Positions 29,152 to 40,367 are shown, counted from the first letter of the stretch. The stretch is 64,000 nucleotides of DNA from Actinomycetospora cinnamomea (GCF_003096675.1 NZ_QEKW01000001.1:682001-746000); one strand, 5' to 3'. Translations and numbers: made by a program. Notes: generated from the letters alone by a model not told the origin.

Positions 29152-29595
29152 GTGGACCCCGTGGACCCCCAGCGCCTGCAGCACCTCACGCGGTTGCGCC
29201 GCGTGCGCGACCGCATCGACCGCGAGTACGCCCAGCCCCTCGACGTCGAGGCGCTGGCGCGCGGGGTGCACATGTCGGCGGGGCACCTGAGCCGGGAGTT
29301 CCGGCGCGCGTTCGGGGAATCGCCGTACAGCTATCTCATGACCCGGCGCATCGAGCGCGCGATGGCGCTGCTGCGTCGCGGCGACCTCGGCGTCACCGAG
29401 GTCTGCTTCGCGGTCGGCTGCTCGTCGGTCGGCACGTTCAGCACGCGCTTCACCGAGCTGGTCGGCATGTCGCCGAGCGCCTACCGGCGTCTGGAGGCGC
29501 ACCCCGTCGCGGAGATGGCGCCGTGTGTCGCCCGGAAGGTCACCCGACCGGTCAGGAATCGAGAAGCACGGGACGGGGCGCCGCGGCCAGCATGA
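29152..29595 (+). CDS. AraC-family transcriptional regulator (DNA-binding domain only)
   Basis: A 147-residue AraC/XylS regulator with only the two HTH modules: LDVEALARGVHMSAGHLSRE and VTEVCFAVGCSSVGTFSTRF, followed by the family signature GMSPSAYRR. No ligand-binding domain is present, so it resembles SoxS/MarA-type regulators. It overlaps the following VOC gene (ATGA) and with the UvrA-like gene forms a three-gene cassette known in actinobacteria, probably autoregulated. Start GTG at 29152 is within a short GTGGACCCC repeat. Confidence 0.9.
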   Translation: MDPVDPQRLQHLTRLRRVRDRIDREYAQPLDVEALARGVHMSAGHLSREFRRAFGESPYSYLMTRRIERAMALLRRGDLGVTEVCFAVGCSSVGTFSTRFTELVGMSPSAYRRLEAHPVAEMAPCVARKVTRPVRNREARDGAPRPA

Positions 29596-30020
29596 GCGGC
29601 ATGAGCGACACCGACATCACCATCCACCAGGCCTACCTCCCCCACGACGACCACGAGGCCTCGCTGGCCTTCTACCGCGACACCCTCGGCTTCGAGGTGC
29701 GCAACGACGTCGAGTACCAGGGCATGCACTGGCTCACGGTCGGGCCCGTCGACCAGCCCGGGACGTCGATCGTCCTGCACCCGCCGTTCGCCGACCCCGG
29801 GATCACCGAGGAGGAGCGGCGCACGATCGCCGAGATGATGGCCAAGGGCACCTACGCCGGCATCAACCTCGCCACCACGTCGCTGGACCGCACCTTCGAG
29901 CGCCTGCAGGCCGGGGACGCCGAGGTCGTCCAGGAGCCGACCCAGCAACCCTGGGGCATCCGCGACTGCGCGCTGCGCGACCCCGCGGGCAACATGATCC
30001 GCATCTTCGAGGTGCGCTGA
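29592..30020 (+). CDS. VOC/glyoxalase-family protein
   Basis: A 142-residue VOC-fold protein. The first beta-alpha-beta unit has ASLAFYRDTLGFEVRNDV; the C-terminal unit ends WGIRDCALRDPAGNMIRIFEV, the usual metal-site Glu of this fold. Such proteins bind or modify small molecules, often as drug-binding resistance proteins. Overlap with the AraC gene and proximity to a UvrA-like ATPase (23 bases) suggest a shared antibiotic or genotoxin response. A second ATG at 29601 is an equally possible start. Confidence 0.9.
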   Translation: MSGMSDTDITIHQAYLPHDDHEASLAFYRDTLGFEVRNDVEYQGMHWLTVGPVDQPGTSIVLHPPFADPGITEEERRTIAEMMAKGTYAGINLATTSLDRTFERLQAGDAEVVQEPTQQPWGIRDCALRDPAGNMIRIFEVR

Positions 30021-30043
30021 CCGTCCGCCGGAGGGACGACACG

Positions 30044-32458
<2,415 letters not shown>

Positions 32459-32487
32459 ACCCGGCCCGGACGGGGAACCACCGGCCG

Positions 32488-33255
32488 ATGGTCGACCCCG
32501 CGCCCCGCCGTGCCCCCGAGCCCCTGCCCGCGCCGCCGCCCGATCCCGGGGACCGGTGGGTCGACGCGGTCGCGGGCCGGGTCGCCGGCGCGGCCTTCGG
32601 CGTCGCGTCCTGGTTCCGCGCGGCGCGGTCGTTCCACCCCCGCGGGCGGTCGTTCCGCGGGACGCTCTCGGTCTCCGGTACGGACCCCGCCGGCGCGACG
32701 GTGCTGGACCTCCCCGGCGACCACCGGGCCGTGGTCCGGCTCTCCCGCGGCGCGGGGCTTCCCGAGCCGTTGCCCGACGCGCTGGGCCTCGCGGTGCGCC
32801 TGCTCGACGCCGACGGCCGCGGGGGCCGGCAGGACCTGCTGCTGGTGTCGTCGGGCACCGCCGTCGGCGCGCGGCACGTGATCGTCCCCGAATCCCGCTA
32901 CGACGTCGCGACCTACTCGAGCCTCACCCCGTTCCGCGTCGGCACGGAGCGGCTCGTGCTGGGGGCCCGGGCGCTGGAGGGCGTCGGGGGCCGGGCGGGG
33001 TGGCCCCGCCTGGACGACGTGGCCGACGCCGTTACCGCCGGGACCGCGGCCTTCGCGCTGTGCACCGCCACCCCGACCGGCGGGTGGACCCGGCGCGGGA
33101 TCCTGCGCCTGGGCGACGAGCTCACCGGGGCGGAGAGCGAGTCGCTGCGCTTCACCCCGTTCCACCACGCGGGCGGCATCGAACCGGTCGGTGTGGTCAA
33201 CGCCCTGCGTCGGCGGGCCTACGCCGAGAGCCAGGCCGCACGACCCACGCCCTGA
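32488..33255 (+). CDS. Catalase-superfamily-like protein of unknown function
   Basis: A 255-residue protein with a segment FHPRGRSFRGTLSVSG, then VVRLSRGAGLPEPLPDALGLAVRLL and DLLLVSSG, and a later YSSLTPFRVG. The arrangement recalls small actinobacterial proteins, sometimes misnamed phosphodiesterases, that share the catalase-like beta-barrel. I see no heme-ligand Tyr motif, so catalase activity is unlikely. It starts 29 bases after the UvrA-like gene and may be a fourth gene of that operon. The function is unassigned. Confidence 0.72.
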   Translation: MVDPAPRRAPEPLPAPPPDPGDRWVDAVAGRVAGAAFGVASWFRAARSFHPRGRSFRGTLSVSGTDPAGATVLDLPGDHRAVVRLSRGAGLPEPLPDALGLAVRLLDADGRGGRQDLLLVSSGTAVGARHVIVPESRYDVATYSSLTPFRVGTERLVLGARALEGVGGRAGWPRLDDVADAVTAGTAAFALCTATPTGGWTRRGILRLGDELTGAESESLRFTPFHHAGGIEPVGVVNALRRRAYAESQAARPTP

Positions 33256-33432
33256 GCGTCGCGCTCGTCCTCACTCGAGGGGCTCGGCGAACGCGCGTGT
33301 TCGCGGGTGTGTGGTGCTCACCGATCGGGCAACGCTCGGCGAACTCGTGGGCGCGGTCGTGGAGACCCCGGCGGCGCGCCCTCCGTACCCGGGTCCGCGG
33401 CCGGACCGCCGACCCGTCACGAGGAGCGCGCG

Positions 33433-34227
33433 ATGAGCGAACCGGATCGACGTCGAGGAGCGGTCGCCGCGGGCGGTGCCGGGGGCACCGGTGGCGCTGC
33501 CGGTGGGGCTGGTGCTGCCGGTGGTGCCGCCGGGACCCGCCGGCGTCGCCCGTGGTGGGCGTGGCTGCTGCTGGCGATCCTGGCCGTGCTGATCATCCTG
33601 GCGATCCTGCTGCTCAGCCGCTGCAGCAGCGGGGCCGAGGGCCCGCAGCCCGGCGCGACGGGCGGGACGGCGGCACCCGCCGCACCCGGTGCTCCCGGTG
33701 GCGCGCCCGCTCCGGGCGTCGCGCCTCCCGCCGGCGCGGGTGCGCCCGGTGCCCCCGGCGCCCCGGGTGATCCGGGTGCTCCCGGTGCTCCCGCCACCCC
33801 GGGCGCCGGCAGCGGCGACACCGGGAGCGGTGGAACGGGCGGCGGAACAGGCGGCGGAACAGGCGGCGGTGGCGACATCGCCGCCGTCTCGGAGCGCGTG
33901 CAGGAGCTCGTCGAGGCGAGCCCGGTGACGTTCGGGCCCGACAGCCCGGAGCTGACCGCGTCGGGCGCCGAGACCGTCGACGAGGTGGCTCGCGAGCTGG
34001 CGAGCGTGCCGTCGGCGCAGGTCATCGTGACCGGCTACGTCGCCCCGGTGGCCCGCGGCATCGGCCCCGACGCGCAGGCCCTCTCGGACCAGCGTGCCGC
34101 CACCGTCGCCCAGCGCCTGGCGAGCCAGGGCGTCGACCCCGCCCGCATCCAGACGCGCGGCGCCGCGGACCGCGACCCGCAGTCCAGCACCGCGGCCAGC
34201 CGCCGCGTGGAGATCGCGGTCTCGTAG
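33433..34227 (+). CDS. OmpA/MotB-domain protein with collagen-like linker
   Basis: A 264-residue membrane protein in three parts. A Gly/Ala cytoplasmic tail (residues 1-37) ends RRRRPWW, followed by one transmembrane helix (AWLLLAILAVLIILAILLL). A Gly/Pro/Ala-rich linker follows, with Gly-X-Y triplets such as GAPGAPGDPGAPGAP and GGGTGGG blocks. The C-terminal OmpA-like peptidoglycan-binding domain has VTFGPDSPELTASGAETVDEVA, GYVAPVA, LSDQRAATVAQRLASQGV and SRRVEIAV. It probably spans the peptidoglycan layer from a membrane anchor. ATG at 33433 follows CGAGGAG. Confidence 0.87.
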   Translation: MSEPDRRRGAVAAGGAGGTGGAAGGAGAAGGAAGTRRRRPWWAWLLLAILAVLIILAILLLSRCSSGAEGPQPGATGGTAAPAAPGAPGGAPAPGVAPPAGAGAPGAPGAPGDPGAPGAPATPGAGSGDTGSGGTGGGTGGGTGGGGDIAAVSERVQELVEASPVTFGPDSPELTASGAETVDEVARELASVPSAQVIVTGYVAPVARGIGPDAQALSDQRAATVAQRLASQGVDPARIQTRGAADRDPQSSTAASRRVEIAVS

Positions 34228-34362
34228 AACGCCGCGCCGGGTTGCCGGGCCGCGGAGGTGGGGTAGCCGAACCGGCACCCGGTGGTGGACCAGCCGGCCG
34301 TCCGGCGTGCACCGGTCCGGGCGATTCTCGAGCGACGCCCGGCGAGCCCCTGGGGGGATCCG

Positions 34363-35424
34363 ATGCGCATCGCCGTCACCGGCGCGACCGGCAACGTCGG
34401 GACCGCGCTCCTGCGCCGCCTGGCGCGCGAGGACCACGAGGTGGTGGGACTCGCGCGCCGGGTGCCCGGCGGCACGGTCGACGGCGCGCCGGTGACCTGG
34501 CGGTCGGTGGACCTCACCCGCGTCACCGGCCACGAGCTCGCCGAGGTGTTCGCCGGTGCCGACGCCGTGGTCCACCTCGCCTGGGGCTTCCAGCCCTCCC
34601 AGGACCTCGCCTACCTGCGGGAACTGGGCGTGGGCGGCACACGACGCGTCGTCGGGGCGGTCGCGGCGGCGGGCGTGCCGCACCTCGTGCACATGTCCTC
34701 GCTCGGCGCCTACTCGCCGCGGCGCGACGACACCCCCGCCGACGAGGCGTACCCGACCGACGGCGTGCCGACCTCGCGCTACAGCCGCCACAAGGTCGCC
34801 GCCGAGCGCCTCCTCGACGAGGCCGAGGCCGGGAGCGCGCTCGGCACCGTCACCCGCCTGCGCCCCGGCGTCGTCGGGCAGCGGGCCGCCGGTAGCGCCC
34901 TGCTGCGCTACGGCGTGCCCGGTTTCGTGCCCGCCCGCGCCCTCGGGTGGCTCCCGGTCCTGCCACTGGACCGCGGACTCGCGATCTCCGTCGTGCACGC
35001 CGACGACGTGGCCGACGCCGTGGTGCGGGTGCTCGACGGCCGGGTCGGCGGCGCGTTCAACCTCGCCGCGGACCCGCCGCTGACTGCGGCGGACATCGCC
35101 GAGGTGCTCGGCGCCCGCCTCGTCCACGTCCCGTCGTCGGTGCTGCGGCCGGTGGTGGACCTCGCGTGGCGCCTGCGCCTGCAGCAGGTCGACACCGGGT
35201 GGCTCGACATGGCCTTCGCCCTGCCGCTGCTCGACTCCGGCCGCGCCCGTACCGAGCTCGGGTGGGCACCGACGCAGGACGCGGTCGCGGTGTTCCGCGA
35301 GGTCCTCGCGGGGATGCGGGCGACCGCCGAGGGCCCGACGCCGGTGCTGCGCCGCCGCACCGTCGCCGGCACCGTCCGCGACGCCGTGCGCCACGGTGCC
35401 GTCGAGCGGCGGCACCGGCCGTGA
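34363..35424 (+). CDS. NAD-dependent epimerase/SDR, first gene of the type III PKS operon
   Basis: A 353-residue extended SDR with MRIAVTGATGNVGTALLRRL at the N-terminus (nucleotide-binding GxxGxxG) and YSRHKVAAE as the YxxxK motif. The C-terminal region predicts an extended substrate domain. It overlaps the UbiA gene by GTGA, so it is part of the six-gene operon. It may reduce a ketone or modify the lipid product; another possibility is an unrelated leader gene. GGGGGGATC precedes the ATG at 34363. Confidence 0.88.
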   Translation: MRIAVTGATGNVGTALLRRLAREDHEVVGLARRVPGGTVDGAPVTWRSVDLTRVTGHELAEVFAGADAVVHLAWGFQPSQDLAYLRELGVGGTRRVVGAVAAAGVPHLVHMSSLGAYSPRRDDTPADEAYPTDGVPTSRYSRHKVAAERLLDEAEAGSALGTVTRLRPGVVGQRAAGSALLRYGVPGFVPARALGWLPVLPLDRGLAISVVHADDVADAVVRVLDGRVGGAFNLAADPPLTAADIAEVLGARLVHVPSSVLRPVVDLAWRLRLQQVDTGWLDMAFALPLLDSGRARTELGWAPTQDAVAVFREVLAGMRATAEGPTPVLRRRTVAGTVRDAVRHGAVERRHRP

Positions 35425-36248
35425 CGGCGACGCCGACCACGCGGCGCGGGACCGCCGCCGGCCTGGTCACGAGCGCCCACCCCGGACCCGCGGTCGCCGT
35501 CGCGACGATCGCCGCGCTGCTCGCGGCCGACGCCGGCCTGCCCGCCGGCACCGCCGTCGTCGTCACCGCTGCCGTCTTCACCGGGCACCTGACGATCGGC
35601 TGGGTCAACGACCTCGTCGACGCCCCCCGCGACCGCGCCAGCGGGCGCACCGACAAGCCTCTGGCCACCGGCCGGGTCGGCGCCGGCCCGGTGGCCGCCG
35701 CGGTGGCCGTCGCCGGTCTCGCCTGCGTCGTCCTGTCCTTCGCGGCGGGCTGGCGCAGCGGGGTCGTGCACCTCCTGCTCGGCATCGGCTCGGGCCAGGC
35801 CTACAACCTCGGCCTCAAGCGGACGGCCCTGTCCTGGCTGCCCTACGCGGTGACCTTCGGGACGCTGCCGGCCGTCGCGTCCCTCGCCCGCGACGCCCCG
35901 GCCTGGCCACCGTGGTGGATGCTCGCCGCCGGCGCGGCGCTCGGGGTCGGCGCCCACGTGGTCAACGCCCTGCCCGACCTCGCCGACGACCTGCGCACCG
36001 GCGTCCGCGGCCTGCCGCACCGCCTCGGCGAGCCGACGGCGCGCCCGCTGGCCGCCGGCCTGCTGGTCGCCGCGTCGCTCGTGGCCGCCCTCGGTCCCGC
36101 CGGCACCCCGCCGGCGTGGGTGTGGGTGGTGCTCGTGGTGGTCGGCGCGCTCGCGGCGTTCACCCTCGCCGGACACGGCCGCGGTCCCTTCCGCGCCGCG
36201 ATCGCGATCGCCCTGCTCGACGTCGTGCTGCTCGTGGCGGCCGGGTGA
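35421..36248 (+). CDS. UbiA-family prenyltransferase
   Basis: A 275-residue polytopic membrane protein (about eight helices). The first Asp-rich motif is NDLVDAPRD (N-x3-D-x3-D) followed by KPLATG, and the second is DLADD. Together they bind the Mg-diphosphate of an isoprenyl donor. It would transfer a prenyl chain to an aromatic or polar acceptor in the membrane. With a type III PKS three genes on, the likely acceptor is a polyketide phenol (inference). The GTG start overlaps the SDR stop; its own stop overlaps the next ATG. Confidence 0.9.
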   Translation: MTATPTTRRGTAAGLVTSAHPGPAVAVATIAALLAADAGLPAGTAVVVTAAVFTGHLTIGWVNDLVDAPRDRASGRTDKPLATGRVGAGPVAAAVAVAGLACVVLSFAAGWRSGVVHLLLGIGSGQAYNLGLKRTALSWLPYAVTFGTLPAVASLARDAPAWPPWWMLAAGAALGVGAHVVNALPDLADDLRTGVRGLPHRLGEPTARPLAAGLLVAASLVAALGPAGTPPAWVWVVLVVVGALAAFTLAGHGRGPFRAAIAIALLDVVLLVAAG

Positions 36249-37432
36249 TGGCCGGCCCCCTCGACCGGCCCGACCTCGCCGTCGTCGGCGCCGGGCCCGC
36301 CGGCGCGGCGGCCGCGCTCGGTGCGCTGCACGCCGAGCCCGGCCTGCGGGTGGCGCTGCTCGACCGCGCGGACTTCCCCCGTGACAAGGCGTGCGGGGAC
36401 GGCGTCGCCCCGCACGTGCTCGACCGGCTCGCCGAGGTCGGCGTCACCGGCCTGCTCGACGACCGGGTACCGGTCGCGCGCCTGCGCCTCGACCGCGGCG
36501 GTCGCGGCGCCGAGCGGACGATGGCGCGACCGTCCTACGTCGTGCCCCGCCGGGTGCTCGACGCCCGGCTGGTCGAGGCGGCGCAGGAGGCCGGCGCCGT
36601 GCTGCGGCGCCACCGGGTCCGCGACCTCACGGTGGACGGCGGAGCCGGCGGCGGGGGCGTCGTGCTCGACGGGGAGATCGCGGCCCCCGTGGTGGTCGGC
36701 GCGGACGGCGCCCGCTCGGTGGTGCGCCGCCGGGTCGGGTGGGCGCCGGGCGCCACGGCGCTCGCCCTGCGCGGCTACGCCCCCGTCACCCCCGCCCGCG
36801 AGGGCGCCCAGGTGATCGCGTTCGGCACCGCCCGCCAGCCGTCGTACGCCTGGTCGTTCGACCGCGGCGACGGCTGGGCGAACGTGGGGTACGGCGAGGT
36901 GCTCGGCGACGGGCAGGCGCCCGGCAAGGGCGAGCTGATCGGGCACCTCGAAGACCTGCTGCCCGGCACCACCCGCGACGCCACCGATTGGCGCGGCCAC
37001 CACCTGCCGCTCTCGGGGCTGCGCTGGCGCCCACCGAGCGGACGCGTGCTGCTGGTCGGCGACGCCGCGGGCCTGGTCAACCCCATGACCGGCGAGGGCA
37101 TCTACTACGCCGTCACCACCGGCATCGCCGCCGGACGGGCGGCGGCCCGGGCCCTCGCCGAGGGACGGCCCGCGCGCGCCGGGCACCGCTACCGGCGCGA
37201 CGCCCGCGCGCACCTCCTCCCGCACCTGCGCCACACCGCGGCCGCCGGCCGGCTGAGCCGCAGCGCGCCGATGCTCGACGCCGGGCTCGCCGCCTCCGCC
37301 CGCGACCAGCGCGTGTTCGACGACCTCGTCGAGCTCGGGCTGGCCCGCGGCCGGATCAGCCCGGCCGTCGTCCGCGGGCTGGTCACGTCGCTGGCCAGGG
37401 CCCTCCTGCGCCCCCTCCCCGAGGAGAGATGA
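36248..37432 (+). CDS. Geranylgeranyl-reductase-family FAD protein
   Basis: A 394-residue flavoprotein of the geranylgeranyl reductase group. FAD-binding motif DLAVVGAGPAGAAAAL leads, then RDKACGDGVAP, the family motif where the Cys-Gly-Asp segment replaces the GD of hydroxylases. VLLVGDAAGLVNPMTGEGIYYA follows. Members saturate prenyl double bonds of chlorophyll, archaeal lipids or menaquinone. Directly downstream of a UbiA prenyltransferase, it probably reduces the attached isoprenoid chain. It starts at the UbiA stop (TGATG). Confidence 0.88.
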   Translation: MAGPLDRPDLAVVGAGPAGAAAALGALHAEPGLRVALLDRADFPRDKACGDGVAPHVLDRLAEVGVTGLLDDRVPVARLRLDRGGRGAERTMARPSYVVPRRVLDARLVEAAQEAGAVLRRHRVRDLTVDGGAGGGGVVLDGEIAAPVVVGADGARSVVRRRVGWAPGATALALRGYAPVTPAREGAQVIAFGTARQPSYAWSFDRGDGWANVGYGEVLGDGQAPGKGELIGHLEDLLPGTTRDATDWRGHHLPLSGLRWRPPSGRVLLVGDAAGLVNPMTGEGIYYAVTTGIAAGRAAARALAEGRPARAGHRYRRDARAHLLPHLRHTAAAGRLSRSAPMLDAGLAASARDQRVFDDLVELGLARGRISPAVVRGLVTSLARALLRPLPEER

Positions 37433-37434
37433 GC

Positions 37435-38508
37435 ATGCGCATCCTGAGCGTCCGGGGCACCCTGCCCGAGCACCGCCACCCCCAGGCGGAGATCACCGAG
37501 GCCTTCGCCACCTCGATGGTCCGCGGCGTCGACCGGGGCCTGGTCGAGCGGTTCCACGGCAACGCCGGCGTCGCGACCCGCCACACCGCGCTGCCGCTGG
37601 AGCGCTACGGCGGGCTGCGCGACTTCGGGGAGGCGAACGACGCCTTCATCGCCTCCGGCGTCGAGCTCGGCGCGCGGGCGGTCGTCGACGCGCTCAAGGC
37701 CGTCGACCTCGCCCCGTCCGACGTCGACCTGATCGTCTCCGCGACCGTCACGGGGCTCGCCGTCCCCTCGCTCGACGCCCGGGTCGCCGCGCTGATCGGG
37801 ATGCGCGACGACGTGGTGCGCGTCCCGATCGTCGGCCTGGGGTGCGTCGCCGGGGCGGCGGGGGTGGCCCGGCTGCACGACCACCTCGTCGGCCACCCCG
37901 ACGCGGTCGCGGTGCTGATGAGCGTCGAGCTGTGCTCACTGACGCTGCAGCGCGACGACGCCTCGGTGCCCAACCTCGTCGCCAGCGGGCTGTTCGGCGA
38001 CGGGGCCGCCGCCGTCGTCGCGGCCGGCGAGCGCCGGGCCGCGCAGCTCGTCGATGCCGGGCGCGTGCAGCCCGAGGTGCTGGTCGCCCGCAGCCGCCTC
38101 TACCCCGACTCGGAACGCACCATGGGCTGGGACGTCGGCGCGGGCGGGCTGAAGATCGTGCTCGACGGAGCCGTGCCCGACGTCGTCCGCCGCCACCTCG
38201 GCGACGACGTGCGCCGCTTCCTCGCCGACCAGGGACTCGGGCCGGGCGACGTCGAGTGGTACGTCGCGCACCCCGGAGGGCCCAAGGTGCTCGAGGCGCT
38301 GCAGGACGCGCTCGGGGTGGACCGCGAGGCGCTGGCCGTCACCTGGGACTCGCTGCGCCGCATCGGCAACCTCTCCTCGGCGTCGGTGCTGCACGTGCTG
38401 GCCGACACCCTCGCCGCCCGGCCGCCCCGGCCGGGCTCGTACGGGCTGATGCTGGCCATGGGCCCGGGGTTCTGCTCCGAGCTGGTGCTGCTGCGGGTGC
38501 CGGCATGA
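37435..38508 (+). CDS. Type III polyketide synthase
   Basis: A 357-residue chalcone/stilbene-synthase-type enzyme with a complete Cys-His-Asn triad: Cys137 in GLGCVAGAAG, His279 in AHPGGPK and Asn312 in RRIGNLSSAS. It condenses malonyl- or methylmalonyl-CoA onto a starter acyl-CoA to give alkylresorcinols, alkylpyrones or tetrahydroxynaphthalene. The flanking methyltransferase and monooxygenase reproduce the srsABC order seen for phenolic lipids, favouring an alkylresorcinol. GAGGAG at 37421 is eight bases before ATG 37435, hence this start over ATG 37429. Confidence 0.93.
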   Translation: MRILSVRGTLPEHRHPQAEITEAFATSMVRGVDRGLVERFHGNAGVATRHTALPLERYGGLRDFGEANDAFIASGVELGARAVVDALKAVDLAPSDVDLIVSATVTGLAVPSLDARVAALIGMRDDVVRVPIVGLGCVAGAAGVARLHDHLVGHPDAVAVLMSVELCSLTLQRDDASVPNLVASGLFGDGAAAVVAAGERRAAQLVDAGRVQPEVLVARSRLYPDSERTMGWDVGAGGLKIVLDGAVPDVVRRHLGDDVRRFLADQGLGPGDVEWYVAHPGGPKVLEALQDALGVDREALAVTWDSLRRIGNLSSASVLHVLADTLAARPPRPGSYGLMLAMGPGFCSELVLLRVPA

Positions 38509-39035
38509 GCGCGCTGCTCTACACCCTGCTCGTGGTCGCCGTCGGAGTGGAGCGCCTCGTCGAGGTCACCATCTCGCGGCGCAACGCCGCCTGGGCGCTC
38601 GCCCGCGGCGGCATCGAGGCCGGCCGCGGCCACTACCCGGCCATGGTCGTGCTGCACACGGGCCTGCTCGTCGGGTGCGTGGCGGAGGTGTGGCTCGCCG
38701 ACCGGCCGTTCCTCCCCGCCCTGGGGTGGCCGATGCTCGGCCTTGTCCTCGCCTGCCAGGCGGTGCGGGCGTGGTGCGTCTCCACGCTCGGGCGCCGGTG
38801 GAACACCCGCGTGATCGTCGTACCCGGGCTGCCGCTGGTGTCGTCCGGGCCCTACCGGTTCCTCCGCCACCCCAACTACGTCGTCGTCGTGATCGAGGGC
38901 CTCGCGCTGCCGCTGGTGCACACCGCCTGGATCACCGCCGCCGTCTTCACGGTCGCGAACGCGGTGCTGCTGACCGTGCGGGTGCGCGCGGAACGGCGCG
39001 CCCTCGACGACGCGGCCGGGACGGTGGCCGCGTGA
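38505..39035 (+). CDS. Isoprenylcysteine-methyltransferase-like membrane methyltransferase
   Basis: A 176-residue polytopic membrane protein of the ICMT/PEMT family. The C-terminal signature GPYRFLRHPNYVVVVIEGLALPL with RHPNY is the SAM-binding part. In the S. griseus srs cluster an ICMT-like protein (SrsB) O-methylates alkylresorcinols, and it holds the same place next to the type III PKS here. It overlaps its neighbours at both ends (ATGA, GTGA), so stoichiometry is likely coupled. Prenylated protein methylation is unlikely in a bacterium. Confidence 0.9.
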   Translation: MSALLYTLLVVAVGVERLVEVTISRRNAAWALARGGIEAGRGHYPAMVVLHTGLLVGCVAEVWLADRPFLPALGWPMLGLVLACQAVRAWCVSTLGRRWNTRVIVVPGLPLVSSGPYRFLRHPNYVVVVIEGLALPLVHTAWITAAVFTVANAVLLTVRVRAERRALDDAAGTVAA

Positions 39036-40072
39036 GCCCGGTCGACCTCGTGGTGGCCGGCGGCGGGCCCGCCGGGCTCGTGACCGCCCTGCACGCCGCC
39101 CGCGCGGGTCTCGACGTCGAGGTGTGGGAGCCGCGCGCCGGCGCGGTCGACAAGGCCTGCGGCGAGGGCCTGATGCCCGGGCCCCTCGCCTCGCTGCAGG
39201 CGCTCGGCGTCGACCCGCCCGGGCACCCGTTCCACGGCATCCGATACGTCGACGCCGGCGGGGCGGCGGACGCGGACTTCCGCCACGGCGCGGGCCGCGG
39301 CATCCGCCGCACCGTGCTGCACGACGCCCTGCGCGGCGCGGCGGTGGCGGCCGGCGCGCGCATCGCGCAGCGGGCCGTGGGGGCCGTGACCCAGGACGGC
39401 GAGGCGGTGACCGTCGACGGGACCCGGGCGCGGCACCTCGTCGCCGCCGACGGGCTGCACTCGCCGCTGCGCCGCGCGCTCGGACTCGACGCCGCGCCGG
39501 CGCGGCAGCGCCGCTACGGGTTGCGCCGGCACTTCCGCACCGCGCCCTGGTCGCCCTACGTCGAGGTGTACTGGGGCCGCGAGGTCGAGGCCTACGTGAC
39601 ACCGGTGGCCGGCGACCTCGTCGGCGTCGCGGTGCTCGGCGCGCGGGCGGGCTCGTTCGACGAGCGGGTGCGCCTGCTGCCGGGCCTCGGCGCGCGGCTG
39701 GGCGACGCCGCGCCCGTCGGCGCCGTCCGGGGCGCCGGCCCGCTGCGCCGGGGGGCGCGGGCGCGCGTGGCGGGCCGGGTGCTGCTGGTCGGCGACGCCG
39801 CCGGCTACATCGACGCGCTGACCGGCGAGGGGCTGGCGCTGGCGTTCGCCCAGGCCGAGGCGGCGGTCCGCGCGATCACCGACGGGGTGCCGCAGCGCTA
39901 CGAGCGGGACTGGGCGCGTCTCACCCGGCGCTACCGCTGGCTGACCGCCGCGTTGCTCGCCGGCACGCGGCCCGCCGCGGCCCGCCGGGTCCTCGTGCCC
40001 GCGTCCCGGGTGCTGTCACCGGTGTTCTCCGCGGCGGTGAACGCGCTGGCACGGCCGGTGGGGACTTCCTGA
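39032..40072 (+). CDS. FAD-dependent monooxygenase (SrsC-like)
   Basis: A 346-residue flavin monooxygenase. FAD motif VDLVVAGGGPAGLVTALHAAR opens the protein. DKACGEGLMPGPL follows the family DxxCGE pattern. VLLVGDAAGYIDALTGEGLALAF holds the second FAD contact. It resembles hydroxylases that convert alkylresorcinols to hydroquinones or quinones (SrsC analogue), although the DKACGEG segment also occurs in geranylgeranyl reductases, so a reductase role cannot be excluded. It is the last gene of the overlapping operon. Confidence 0.87.
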   Translation: MSPVDLVVAGGGPAGLVTALHAARAGLDVEVWEPRAGAVDKACGEGLMPGPLASLQALGVDPPGHPFHGIRYVDAGGAADADFRHGAGRGIRRTVLHDALRGAAVAAGARIAQRAVGAVTQDGEAVTVDGTRARHLVAADGLHSPLRRALGLDAAPARQRRYGLRRHFRTAPWSPYVEVYWGREVEAYVTPVAGDLVGVAVLGARAGSFDERVRLLPGLGARLGDAAPVGAVRGAGPLRRGARARVAGRVLLVGDAAGYIDALTGEGLALAFAQAEAAVRAITDGVPQRYERDWARLTRRYRWLTAALLAGTRPAAARRVLVPASRVLSPVFSAAVNALARPVGTS

Positions 40073-40166
40073 GCGGCCCGGATAGGACGAATGGGTGGTA
40101 CGGCCTGGACGTGTGTCCGGTTTCGCGTCACCCTCGGTGACCACCGTCGCCGGAGGAAGGCTCCGC

Positions 40167-40349
40167 ATGTCACTCAGCAGCACGCTCCGCCCCGTGCCCG
40201 CCGGGCCCGCCCACGAGCACACCCGCGCCTGCTGGTGGGACCACCTGGCCGGCCGCTGGGCCGGGCCGGCGCACCCGGCGCCGGTACCGACCCGGGCAGC
40301 CGCGCCCGGCATCCCCGAGCCCCGGCCCGCCCCCGACATCCGCAGCTGA
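40167..40349 (+). CDS. Small hypothetical protein
   Basis: A 60-residue protein beginning MSLSSTLRPVP and containing HEHTRACWWDHLAGRW, after which it is Pro/Ala-rich. A CxWD...RW core recurs in small actinobacterial proteins of unknown function. GGAGGAAGG is placed ideally before the ATG at 40167. It follows the type III PKS operon by about 95 bases. No role can be suggested. Confidence 0.6.
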   Translation: MSLSSTLRPVPAGPAHEHTRACWWDHLAGRWAGPAHPAPVPTRAAAPGIPEPRPAPDIRS

Positions 40350-40367
40350 GCACGTCGGCTGTCCGGC

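Noticed and set aside
33730-33880. Gly-Pro repeat as evidence of a phage tail-fibre gene
   Set aside because: It is joined to a transmembrane helix and OmpA domain, and no other phage gene is nearby.
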